Shown piece after piece: positions 25,754-33,642 of a stretch of DNA of 64,000 nucleotides. A program made the position numbers and the translations under genes. This DNA comes from Vibrio gigantis (GTDB taxonomy: Bacteria > Pseudomonadota > Gammaproteobacteria > Enterobacterales > Vibrionaceae), in the NCBI RefSeq assembly GCF_024347515.1, contig NZ_AP025493.1, positions 1,550,001-1,614,000 of the forward strand. The letters run 5' to 3'. The first letter of the stretch is position 1. Every line of letters begins with the position of its first letter. A model generated the notes under the pieces. The model did not search any database. It had not been told where the DNA came from and saw nothing but the letters and a program-made list of their open reading frames with translations.

Positions 25754-27619
25754 ATGACCGATCGCAACCTCATCACATTCATCAGTACGTGCTGGCTGAG
25801 CTTGAGTGCAGGTATTTGTGTCGCTGCTCAAACGGAACCGGTTTCGGTAGCGACAAATACGATTGAATCAGACCAGACGATTGAAGTGGGTGTTTTAGCC
25901 ATCAGGGGCAAACTTGCAGCGCAACAACGCTGGCAACCAACGATGGACTGGTTGTCTGAGCGTATCCTAGGAAAACACTTTGTTCTCAAGCCTTTTAATT
26001 TGGAAGAGATGGCGGAAGCGGTAAAGAAGGTCGAGGTCGATTTTGTTATCACTAATCCCGGCCAGGCGGTTCGTTTAGGGCGTCAGTATGACCTCTCTTG
26101 GATGGCGACTATGACTAGCCACAATTACGACGACCAAAGTGTGAGCAGCACGCGCAGTATCGGATCGGCCTTGGTGGTCAGAAGAATGTCACCGTATATC
26201 TCATTTGAACAACTGAGCGGAAAGCCGATTGCCGCGGTTTCTGAAAACGCGTTTGGTGGTTATCTCACCATGCGCTATCAAGTGATGCAGGAAGAGCTGA
26301 ACCCTAACCATTTTTTCTCTAATACTCATTTCTTGGGCTTCCCGATTGATGCGAGTCTGTATCAACTTCGAGAAGGCCATATTGAAGCGGCAGTGGTTCC
26401 TGCCTGTTTGGTTGAAAACATGATCAGCGAAGGATTGTTGGTGGCTGATCAATATCGTGTCATCGGCAACCAAGCGCCCGAAGGGTTCCGGTGCCAAGTT
26501 TCTACACCTTTGTATTCCAACTGGTCATTTGCCAAAACGGAGCGAGCCTCTTCTGCACTGGCTAAGCAAATGAGTCAGGTGCTATTTGCGATGCCAAAAA
26601 GCAGTGCGCCTGCCATTGCAGCGAACGCCTCGGGCTGGACATCACCAACCAGTTTGCTGCCTATCGACAAGCTCTATCAGCAACTCGACATGCACCCATT
26701 GCAACAGCCATGGTGGAAAGAAGCGTTAATCTGGCTTAAGTACAATCAGCAATGGGCATGGGCGTTTTTCTTGTTAGTGGTGTTTTTGAATGCTTACCAC
26801 TTTTGGCTTGAGTACAAGTTCAGCCGTAGCAAAAAGCAGTTAGAAGCGACACTTAACAAGCTAAAGAGTAAGAGTGAACAGTTAGAACATTCTCAACGCA
26901 TTGCCGTCGTGGGCGAACTGGGGAGCAGCCTTGCACATGAGATCAATCAACCTTTGGCGGCTATTCGAAACTACAGTGAAGGTGGTCTGCTACGTATTTC
27001 CAAAAACAAACCAATCACCGATATTGAGCCGGTCTTTGAGAAGATCCAATCACAAGTGGATCGTGCAGACGCGATCATTCAGCGCCTAAGAAACATGATA
27101 AAGAAACGCTCAGCAGAAAAGTCAAAGGCCGATATAGAGCAGTTGCTAACGGACACTATTGAGCTACTGCAATTCCGCCTTGAACAGCACCAAATTACCA
27201 TTGAGCGCTACGTCGTTGGTCGACCTATTGAGGTCTATATTGACCCTGTGGGCCTCCAACAAGTGATAGTCAACCTTATCAACAATGCGACCGATGCGTG
27301 TAATGCCCAGCAGCAGCAGCGCGCGATGTCTGATATTGATAACAAAAACGACGAGCCAGCGACAATTAAAGTGATTACCGAGTATCAAGCCGATAAAATG
27401 ATGTTGTCGGTTATCGATAATGGCACCGGATTAGATTTTGCCGAGCATCAAGTGACTCAAGCCTTTGTGAGCAGCAAAGAAAACGGTTTGGGTCTAGGGC
27501 TTGCGATATGCCAAGACGTAATTGAAGACCACAGCGGTCAAATGAGCATTACGTCTCTCACCCCACATGGTTGTCACGTCGTGGTGACATTACCTTTCTC
27601 TCTTTCAAATGATTCATGA
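25754..27619 (+). CDS. ttrS: Tetrathionate sensor histidine kinase TtrS
   Basis: Membrane sensor kinase of 621 aa. The N-terminal signal anchor leads to a PhnD-like periplasmic binding domain (EVGVLAIRGKLAAQQRWQPTMDWL, then DFVITNPGQAVRL). A membrane segment (WAWAFFLLVVFLNAYHFWLEY) follows near residue 340, then a short coiled coil. The kinase core has the H-box AHEINQPLAAIRNYSEGG, the N-box NLINNATDAC, DNGTGLD and GLGLGLAIC. The frame opens at a TTG (25736); I prefer the ATG at 25754, with AAAGAG about 6 bp upstream (25748 is an alternative). It is coupled to ttrR and divergent from ttrBCA. Confidence 0.9.
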   Translation: MTDRNLITFISTCWLSLSAGICVAAQTEPVSVATNTIESDQTIEVGVLAIRGKLAAQQRWQPTMDWLSERILGKHFVLKPFNLEEMAEAVKKVEVDFVITNPGQAVRLGRQYDLSWMATMTSHNYDDQSVSSTRSIGSALVVRRMSPYISFEQLSGKPIAAVSENAFGGYLTMRYQVMQEELNPNHFFSNTHFLGFPIDASLYQLREGHIEAAVVPACLVENMISEGLLVADQYRVIGNQAPEGFRCQVSTPLYSNWSFAKTERASSALAKQMSQVLFAMPKSSAPAIAANASGWTSPTSLLPIDKLYQQLDMHPLQQPWWKEALIWLKYNQQWAWAFFLLVVFLNAYHFWLEYKFSRSKKQLEATLNKLKSKSEQLEHSQRIAVVGELGSSLAHEINQPLAAIRNYSEGGLLRISKNKPITDIEPVFEKIQSQVDRADAIIQRLRNMIKKRSAEKSKADIEQLLTDTIELLQFRLEQHQITIERYVVGRPIEVYIDPVGLQQVIVNLINNATDACNAQQQQRAMSDIDNKNDEPATIKVITEYQADKMMLSVIDNGTGLDFAEHQVTQAFVSSKENGLGLGLAICQDVIEDHSGQMSITSLTPHGCHVVVTLPFSLSNDS

Positions 27620-27630
27620 GGAATCTTGTT

Positions 27631-28233
27631 ATGTCTGAACTTCATCAAACGTTGCCGGTCTATGTGGTTGATGACGATGAATCAATGCGCGATTCATTGG
27701 TGTTCTTACTGGAAGAGCATGATTTCACGGTGTCAGCTTATCAAGATGGTCCGAGTTTTCTCGATGCCGTTGATTTAAGTGCGGCTGGGTGTGTGGTGCT
27801 AGATAGTAGAATGCCGGAGATGAGAGGCCAGCAAGTGCATGAACTGATGTTGAAAGCACAGAGCCCGCTTTCGGTTATCTATCTCACTGGTCATGGTGAT
27901 GTACCTATGGCAGTAGAAGCGCTGCAGGCTGGCGCGGTAAATTTCTTCCAGAAGCCAGTCAAAGGCGGTGAGTTGGCTGAGGCGATTAAGCAAGGTTTAG
28001 CGGCCTCAGAAAAGCATTTGTACATGAATGTCTACCGCCAAGCATACGCGTCGTTAACTGAGCGCGAAATCGATATTCTTAAACAGATTATTGACGGCAA
28101 GCGCAATCAGAAAATTGCCGATGAGCTATGCATCGCAGTAAGAACGGTTGAAGTTCACCGAGCTAGTTTGATGAAGAAGTTTTCTGCAAAAACAGTTGCA
28201 GAGTTGGCTTATATTTATGGGCAGATTACCTAA
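27631..28233 (+). CDS. ttrR: Response regulator TtrR (FixJ/NarL type)
   Basis: 200-aa two-domain regulator. The receiver has acidic residues DDD at 14-16, phospho-acceptor Asp58 (VVLDSRMPEM) and the conserved Lys in FFQKPVKGGEL. The C-terminal LuxR-type HTH (LTEREIDILKQIIDGKRNQ, then IADELCIAVRTVEVHRASLMKKF) binds DNA. An ATG at 27616 overlaps the ttrS stop. The ATG at 27631 is preceded by AGGA at 8 bp and gives the normal N-terminus, so I chose it. It should activate ttrBCA, and, judging by the shared palindrome, tsdBA. Confidence 0.9.
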   Translation: MSELHQTLPVYVVDDDESMRDSLVFLLEEHDFTVSAYQDGPSFLDAVDLSAAGCVVLDSRMPEMRGQQVHELMLKAQSPLSVIYLTGHGDVPMAVEALQAGAVNFFQKPVKGGELAEAIKQGLAASEKHLYMNVYRQAYASLTEREIDILKQIIDGKRNQKIADELCIAVRTVEVHRASLMKKFSAKTVAELAYIYGQIT

Positions 28234-28527
28234 CCATAAATGCAAGAGATTGAGGGTGGGAAATCATTACCTTACCACTATTTTCTGATGAAAAGTGGTC
28301 TTCATGAGTAGCCAGTATTGAAGCAAGATCACACCATTTACGGAGTGCATAAGGATAGGTCTAAGTAGACTTTTTATCGCTATGTATTCCTGAGATACTG
28401 AACTAAGTTCATTTTAGGGCGGAACGTTTCAATAACGGCGCTTTTCCCTGTAATTCGACACATCCACTATAGGTTGATAACTTCTGACACCGAGGTTGAT
28501 ATCAGCCGAGTTAGGTTAAAATATTTT

Positions 28528-29748
28528 ATGAGTACAATGGGAATCGCAATTGGTGCGACGGCTCTTTCGTTAATACTTGTCGCCGTGTGGCTGATCTCTT
28601 TATCGCTAAGAAAGCAGCGCTTGGAACAAGAACGTAAGGCTCGTGCTGTCGCTTACCGAAAAGCGATTGAAAAAGCGCGCATCCAAGAGCAAAAAGAGCG
28701 CCACTTCAAAGCCGAAACTGGGCATGCACCGTCGATTCTGTATTTGGCGAAAGAAGCTGAGCGTAACAATATTAAGGAAGCTCTGTATTGGTACGATAAA
28801 GCGGCGCAACTCGATAATATCAATGGAATGTACGGTATTGTACGCCTCAGTATGAAGCGTAAAGAAGACCTGATTTTAAGAGAAAAAGCCAACTTTTGGC
28901 AGCTCGCAATCTCTGCCCTAGATAATGACGTATCTGCAAAATTCGAGATGGGAAAAGCACTCGTCTTTGGTCGCGGAACTGATAAAAACATCCCTAAAGG
29001 TTACACCTATATCGAAGAGTCTGCGGCTGGTGGTAATACCGAAGCGATGCTGTTTATCGGTGATTGGTGTCTAGATAAAGACAATCCAGATTACTCTGCT
29101 GAGAGCTCTGTTGAGTGGTACCAAAAAGCCGCCGAAAAAAATAACCTAGACGGCAAGATCAAACTGGGTATGAGCTATTTGAACGGTGTGGGTGTTGAGC
29201 CTAACCATGGAGAAGCTGTTTACTGGTTTGAGACCGCTGCAGAAAAGAACAGTGCAGAAGCGATGTTTAGAGCGGGCGAAGCATGGATCGACCATGGTGA
29301 ACACGGTAATGCCATCGCTTATATCTGGTTATTCCTCTCAGCCCATTTTGGTTACTCAGAAGCAAAGCATTTAAGGGATAAGGTCGGCGGTGAGCTTGGT
29401 GTGGATGCCGTCGTGGGCTTGCAGTCTCTGACTAAGCCGATAATGACTAAGCTGACACAAGAAGCAATCACTAAGCACTCAATCATTAAAGCGCTCAATA
29501 AGCTCTACAAACGCAATGTACCTGTTCCTAAGAGAGTGAAAGAAGCGCTCGATGAAGAAGGCAACGAGTTGAATGTAGACACGAGCCGCATAGAGACCCA
29601 AGTGCCTAGTGAGCAAGAGACTAACGTTGATTATAGCCAACAGGTGAATACCGAGCAGGTACCAACAGATAAACAAGCTAGTCAGAATAGTGGTTCTCTA
29701 GACTTTAGTCAGTCTGCGGTTGACTCTAGCTGGAACAGAAACCAGTAA
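28528..29748 (+). CDS. Membrane-anchored Sel1-repeat protein
   Basis: A protein of 406 aa with an N-terminal membrane segment (IGATALSLILVAVWLISLSL) followed by a charged, probably coiled-coil stretch. Several Sel1-like repeats follow, with the typical A..WY.KAA pattern: ALYWYDKAAQLDNINGMY, SAKFEMGKALVFGRGT, SVEWYQKAAEKNNLDG and AVYWFETAAEKNSAEAMF. The C-terminal 70 residues are Glu/Gln/Ser-rich and probably disordered. Sel1 repeats bind proteins; a specific partner cannot be named. The frame opens at a TTG (28474); I chose the ATG at 28528, directly before the membrane segment. It stands alone, and a bidirectional terminator follows. Confidence 0.8.
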   Translation: MSTMGIAIGATALSLILVAVWLISLSLRKQRLEQERKARAVAYRKAIEKARIQEQKERHFKAETGHAPSILYLAKEAERNNIKEALYWYDKAAQLDNINGMYGIVRLSMKRKEDLILREKANFWQLAISALDNDVSAKFEMGKALVFGRGTDKNIPKGYTYIEESAAGGNTEAMLFIGDWCLDKDNPDYSAESSVEWYQKAAEKNNLDGKIKLGMSYLNGVGVEPNHGEAVYWFETAAEKNSAEAMFRAGEAWIDHGEHGNAIAYIWLFLSAHFGYSEAKHLRDKVGGELGVDAVVGLQSLTKPIMTKLTQEAITKHSIIKALNKLYKRNVPVPKRVKEALDEEGNELNVDTSRIETQVPSEQETNVDYSQQVNTEQVPTDKQASQNSGSLDFSQSAVDSSWNRNQ

Positions 29749-29818
29749 GTGGTGTTCATTGGTTGTGTACGGTTAACAGATAGTTTTAGCTCTAATCGAG
29801 AAACTCAAGACAACAAAA

Positions 29819-29843
29819 AAGGGAAGCTAGTGCTTCCCTTTTT
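29819..29843. terminator. Bidirectional terminator
   Basis: GGGAAGC-TAGT-GCTTCCC with A6 before and T5 after, between the convergent Sel1-repeat gene and sstT. Confidence 0.88.
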
Positions 29844-29863
29844 ATTTGCGTGCTATCTGCTTC

Positions 29864-29905
29864 TAGAGCTAAGAGCTAAGAGCTAAAGCCTAATACCTAA
29901 AAGCT
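29864..29905. repeat. Heptanucleotide array, unit AAGAGCT (six units)
   Basis: Six consecutive 7-mers (TAGAGCT, AAGAGCT twice, then AAAGCCT, AATACCT, AAAAGCT) run up to the sstT stop codon on the minus strand. The first three are nearly perfect and the rest decayed. The unit differs by one base from the AAGAACT unit at 11445-11492. Confidence 0.8.
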
Positions 29906-31122
29906 TATGACGCTTTGTTTTGCTCAGCTTTACATACAGCAGCAGTGAACACTACGTCAGTTGAGCTGTTAAGCGCTGTTTCAGCAGAATCTTGAATCAC
30001 ACCGATAATGAAACCAACCGCTACAACCTGCATCGCTACATCGTTAGAAATACCAAATAGGCCACATGCTAGTGGGATAAGCAGTAGTGAACCGCCAGCA
30101 ACACCCGATGCGCCACATGCCGATACTGCAGCAACAAGGCTTAGTAGAATCGCTGTGAAGATATCAATCTCAATACCCATTGTGTGTACAGCTGCAAGTG
30201 TCAACACAGTGATAGTGATTGCAGCACCCGCCATGTTGATTGTTGCGCCTAGTGGGATAGATACAGAGTAAGTATCTTCGTCTAGGTTTAGCTTCTTACA
30301 AAGGTTCATGTTCACTGGGATGTTTGCAGCACTTGAACGAGTGAAGAATGCCGTTACACCAGATTCACGAATACATTGCAGTACAAGTGGGTATGGATTC
30401 TGTTTTGTCTTTACAAAGACAAGCAGTGGGTTAACCACAAGTGCAATGATCAACATTGAGCTTAGTAGAACCGCTAGAAGTTGACCGTAGCTTGCTAGTG
30501 CATCGAAGCCTGTTGTTGCGAATGTTGTCGAAACCAGACCGAAGATACCGAATGGCGCAAGACGAATAATGAAGCGAACAATGTGTGAAACACTGTGGCT
30601 AAGGTCTTCAAAAACTGCTTTTGTTGTTGCAGATGCGTGGTGCAGTGCAAGACCAAGGCCGATTGCCCAAGCAAGAATACCGATGTAGTTCGCGTTCATT
30701 AGCGCGCTAACTGGATTATCTACAAGTTTGAATAATAGGGTATGAAGAACTTCCGCAATACCTTGAGGTGGGTTAGCACCTTCAGCGCCAGCAACCAATG
30801 TCAAAGTGGTCGGGAACATGAAGCTCAGTACTACAGCGGTCAGTGCAGCAGAGAACGTACCAATCAGGTAAAGCACAATGATTGGACGCATGTGGGTATG
30901 CTGACCTTTCTTTTGGTTTGCGATAGAAGCTGCAACAAGAATGAATACTAAAATTGGGGCAACAGCTTTCAGAGCACCAACAAACAGACTACCTAAAAGG
31001 CCTGCGTCTTGAGCTGCTGAAGGAGAAACCATGGCGAGAACGACACCGAAAACAATACCAGCAAGGATCTGTAGAACGAGATTTCCACGAGCGATGCGGG
31101 CGAGCATGTTGTGATTTTGCAT
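29905..31122 (-). CDS. sstT: Sodium/serine-threonine symporter SstT
   Basis: Na+-coupled serine/threonine importer of the dicarboxylate/amino-acid:cation symporter family, 405 aa (E. coli SstT is 414). Eight or more hydrophobic segments and re-entrant loop motifs are present: FFTRSSAANIPVNMNLC (hairpin 1), IPLGATINMAGAAITI and SACGASGVAGGSLLLIPLACGLFGI (hairpin 2). The ATG at 31122 is preceded by GCAGG. It appears monocistronic. Confidence 0.95.
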   Translation of the reverse strand: MQNHNMLARIARGNLVLQILAGIVFGVVLAMVSPSAAQDAGLLGSLFVGALKAVAPILVFILVAASIANQKKGQHTHMRPIIVLYLIGTFSAALTAVVLSFMFPTTLTLVAGAEGANPPQGIAEVLHTLLFKLVDNPVSALMNANYIGILAWAIGLGLALHHASATTKAVFEDLSHSVSHIVRFIIRLAPFGIFGLVSTTFATTGFDALASYGQLLAVLLSSMLIIALVVNPLLVFVKTKQNPYPLVLQCIRESGVTAFFTRSSAANIPVNMNLCKKLNLDEDTYSVSIPLGATINMAGAAITITVLTLAAVHTMGIEIDIFTAILLSLVAAVSACGASGVAGGSLLLIPLACGLFGISNDVAMQVVAVGFIIGVIQDSAETALNSSTDVVFTAAVCKAEQNKAS

Positions 31123-31511
31123 AAAATACCTGCAATTGTTAATTTATTATAGTGATGTATCTTTTTATAAAGTTGTACCAAATCCGACTATACACTAGTG
31201 GAATGGGCGGTCATATTAGCGGGATCTAAGAGGGTGTCTAGGAATAGTTTACTTTTAGGGTGATTGTTTGCGCTACGTGGTGTTTTTAGAGCTAAATGTT
31301 AAATAAATGTATTCTTAATGAGCTATAAATCTGCAATGTGGCATTTGGTTGACTCATTATAGTGAAAACATCGAAATGTAAATCACTACTAATAAGAACA
31401 TTGTGTGCATAAATAATCACACTACGACCAAGTTGAAACAAAAAGCCCCACGTCTTTAACAAGGTGGGGCTTAGTTGTTTAAATAAAGCTTATTGTGATT
31501 ACCTCAAGGGT
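31123..31511. other. Gene-free spacer sstT-rsgA
   Basis: 389 bp without a credible ORF. It contains the sstT promoter region and the rsgA terminator (31439-31472). I see no repeat, RNA gene or recognisable operator in it. Confidence 0.6.
31439..31472 (-). terminator. rsgA terminator
   Basis: AAGCCCCAC and GTGGGGCTT form a 9-bp stem; the minus strand continues with TTTTTG. It lies 40 bp past the rsgA stop. Confidence 0.85.
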
Positions 31512-32576
31512 TTAGTCAGAAGCTTTTTTAATGTTGCGGCTTTCTGATTGCACGGTTTTGTACATCTTGGAAAGCTGTTTGCTGTTCGCGCGTTGCTCTG
31601 CCAATGAGGCGCCATTTCTGGCTTGCTCTCTCAATAACTTTTGATAGTTAGTAAATCGTCTTTCAGACAAATCCCCACCCTCAATGGCTTTGCGTATCTT
31701 ACACCCCGGCTCTGATTCATGATGACAATCAGAGAATCGGCAATGCATGGCTAACTCTTCGACATCAGAAAAGGTTTCACTCACGCCTTCAGCGCAGTCT
31801 GCAAGTTGTAGCTCTCGCATTCCTGGAGTATCGAGCAGTAAACCACCCGATGTTAGCAAGTGGAGCGAGCGTGATGTCGTTGTGTGTCGGCCTTTACTGT
31901 CGTCTTCACGAATACCACCGGTTGCTTGCTGAGTTTCACCGAGCAATGAATTGACGAGCGTAGATTTTCCGACGCCAGACGAACCCATCAAAGCAACAGT
32001 TTTGCCCGTTTTACACCAAGGTGACAAGACTTGAGTTGAGTCTTGGTCTAGGCTGTTGACCGCTTCGATCATTAGCATCGAATCTAAGCTTTGCACTTGT
32101 TGTACTTTGTCTTCGTAGTCGTCACATAAGTCTTTCTTGGTGAGTACGATAACCGCTTCAACCTGTGCTTCATTGGCGAGCGCTAGGTAGCGTTCGATAC
32201 GGCTTAGATTAAAGTCATTGTTTAACGAAACCACGATAAAAACCGTGTCGATGTTGGCTAAGATATATTGTTCAGCAACACGACTGCCTGCAGCCTTACG
32301 GCTGAAGAGCGATTGACGTTCGAGCAAGCGGTCGAATTGCAGCTCAGAGTTCAATATTACCCAGTCGCCAACCGTCATTGCGGGTTGGTTGTGATGAATG
32401 GGTAGAGTGATTTCGCCTTTTTCAGACGCCAATGTGTAGCCACTGCGATGGTGCGCGGTGATACGGGCGATCACTGAATGGTCGTAATCTTCAAGTGTCA
32501 GTTGTTGTTGGAATACAGGTTGCCATCCAAGTTGTTGAAGTGACATTGGATGAGAAAATGCGTTTTGTGAATTCAT
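31512..32576 (-). CDS. rsgA: Ribosome small-subunit GTPase RsgA
   Basis: Circularly permuted GTPase that assists late 30S maturation. The 354 residues hold an OB-fold N-terminal domain (ITAHHRSGYTLASEKGEITLP), then the G domain in permuted order: G4 VLTKKDL, G1 GSSGVGKSTLVNSLLG and G3 DTPGMREL. The C-terminal zinc site CRFSDCHHESEPGC follows. The location beside sstT and popT rather than near orn and psd suggests that it is the second RsgA-like copy found in some vibrios (inference). The leader upstream of the ATG at 32576 is unusual: a 15-codon ORF, a three-way-junction fold and 19-nt repeats. Confidence 0.92.
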   Translation of the reverse strand: MNSQNAFSHPMSLQQLGWQPVFQQQLTLEDYDHSVIARITAHHRSGYTLASEKGEITLPIHHNQPAMTVGDWVILNSELQFDRLLERQSLFSRKAAGSRVAEQYILANIDTVFIVVSLNNDFNLSRIERYLALANEAQVEAVIVLTKKDLCDDYEDKVQQVQSLDSMLMIEAVNSLDQDSTQVLSPWCKTGKTVALMGSSGVGKSTLVNSLLGETQQATGGIREDDSKGRHTTTSRSLHLLTSGGLLLDTPGMRELQLADCAEGVSETFSDVEELAMHCRFSDCHHESEPGCKIRKAIEGGDLSERRFTNYQKLLREQARNGASLAEQRANSKQLSKMYKTVQSESRNIKKASD

Positions 32577-32608
32577 GTTTATTTACCCAGACGTGCGAGC
32601 TTTCTTTT

Positions 32609-32739
32609 CTTGTGAGAGTAAAGTCTTATCAGTGCATTAAAGTCTTATGAGAGCATTAACATCTTGTGAGATCTCAGGTTATTGACGAGATCAAAAAGTG
32701 TTTATGAGACCAAAACGCGTTGATGAGATAAAAGCATCG
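32609..32739. repeat. Degenerate 19-bp tandem repeat in the rsgA leader
   Basis: Seven consecutive units can be aligned, mostly 19 nt long (16, 19, 19, 20, 19, 19 and 19). The shared pattern is (C)TT(A/G)TGAGA, then 3-5 variable bases, then an A-rich stretch. Examples start at 32644 (CTTATGAGAGCATTAACAT) and 32702 (TTATGAGACCAAAACGCGT). The array ends about 33 bp before the rsgA start. Spacing is close to two DNA helix turns. Confidence 0.55.
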
Positions 32740-32787
32740 AGACGTCAAAAATGTTTTGAGCTTGGGTCGAATTCAAATAGATAGGAC

Positions 32788-32854
32788 CCCGGATTTAGTC
32801 ATGCGCTGTTGGGCATGGAGGTATTGATCACTTACAGATCAATAGTAAACCGGG
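32788..32854. ncRNA. Candidate three-way-junction RNA element, rsgA leader
   Basis: CCCGGATTTA (32788-32797) pairs with TAAACCGGG (32846-32854), leaving one bulged base. Inside are two perfect hairpins: CATGC/GCATG (32800-32817, 8-nt loop) and ATTGATC/GATCAAT (32823-32843, 7-nt loop). Because pairing is Watson-Crick, both strands can fold, but only the minus strand is in a known transcript direction (rsgA). It does not match any riboswitch class I know. Confidence 0.45.
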
Positions 32855-32926
32855 TAAAAGTGTGCGGTAGCCAGTCGATGGCTTAATGTTGGTCGTTCGA
32901 GATTAAAGTTTGCTTAACCAAACAAA

Positions 32927-32974
32927 TTAACGCGTTACTTTTACTGCCAGTTTTAGTGTTTTCATTACAATCAT
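32927..32974 (-). CDS. Micro-ORF in the rsgA leader (15 codons)
   Basis: On the minus strand, AAGGAG lies 8 nt before an ATG opening MIVMKTLKLAVKVTR and a TAA stop. The ribosome-binding site is stronger than those of most large genes here. A short stem (GTTTG/CAAAC) follows the stop, then the three-way-junction element and the repeats before rsgA. It could be a leader peptide. It is not similar to any leader peptide I recognise, and such a short ORF can arise by chance. Confidence 0.4.
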   Translation of the reverse strand: MIVMKTLKLAVKVTR

Positions 32975-33035
32975 CTTCTCTTCTCCTTGGTTATTAATGT
33001 GGTCATGCTGTGAATAAAAAGCGAGCTCAGTTTAA

Positions 33036-33070
33036 CAAAAAGCCACGATGGCGAGAAGTCATCGTGGCTT
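33036..33070 (-). terminator. Terminator of the copper-chaperone operon
   Basis: AAGCCACGATG and CATCGTGGCTT form an 11-bp perfect stem followed by TTTTTG on the minus strand. It separates the PCuAC operon from the rsgA leader. Confidence 0.88.
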
Positions 33071-33097
33071 AATTTATTTCATTGATTGTGAATCCGA

Positions 33098-33556
33098 TTA
33101 GTGATGATCGTGATTCATCTTTTTCATGCCGCTCATTACTTTCTTAACCGGTGCATCAAAGGTTTGCGTTTCACCGTTAGCGAAAGTCAGAGTCATCTCG
33201 ATCTGCTCACCTTCTTTTAGACCATCTTTTAGGTCGAACAACATTATGTGCAGGCTGCCAGGCTTAAGTACCGCTTCACCATTCGCAGGGATTGTAATTT
33301 GTTGAACTTGACGCATCTTCATTACGTCGCCATCAACGATAACATCATGAAGCTCTACCTTGCCTGCTGCGGGTGTAGTCGCAGAAACAATAGCGCGATC
33401 TTTGTCACTGTGGTTCATCAACGTTGTAAATACTGCGCTGTTCACTGCTGAAGGCGGTGTTGCACGAGCGTACGCGTCGTGAACCATAATGTCGCTATTC
33501 GCGTGAGCAAAGGGAGTGAGCAATAAGCCTGCTAGAGCAAGTGCTTTTAACTTCAT
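33098..33556 (-). CDS. Periplasmic copper chaperone PCu(A)C
   Basis: Copper(I)-binding chaperone delivering copper to the CuA or CuB site of cytochrome oxidase. The 152 residues have a signal peptide (MKLKALALAGLLLTPFAHA). The copper-site ligands appear as HDVIVDGDVMKMRQV and GSLHIMLFDL, fitting the H(M)-x10-M-x21-H-x-M pattern of the family. A His/Met-rich tail (MKKMNHDHH) may bind further metal. It is the third gene of an operon with SCO and an unknown membrane-anchored protein. Confidence 0.9.
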   Translation of the reverse strand: MKLKALALAGLLLTPFAHANSDIMVHDAYARATPPSAVNSAVFTTLMNHSDKDRAIVSATTPAAGKVELHDVIVDGDVMKMRQVQQITIPANGEAVLKPGSLHIMLFDLKDGLKEGEQIEMTLTFANGETQTFDAPVKKVMSGMKKMNHDHH

Positions 33557-33642
33557 GTTGTTGTCCTTAATTTTTATGTTTTGGTCTGGGACCTGACTTT
33601 TATTGTTCGAACTTTATTTATTAAGTTCTTTGTTTTTACGTT

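Noticed and set aside
28275..28298. Hairpin after ttrR as a terminator
   Set aside because: The CCACT/AGTGG stem is imperfect and there is no T-run, so it was not listed.
32788..32854. Possible tRNA
   Set aside because: The three-way fold lacks an acceptor end, a TPsiC arm sequence and a seven-base anticodon loop of tRNA type.
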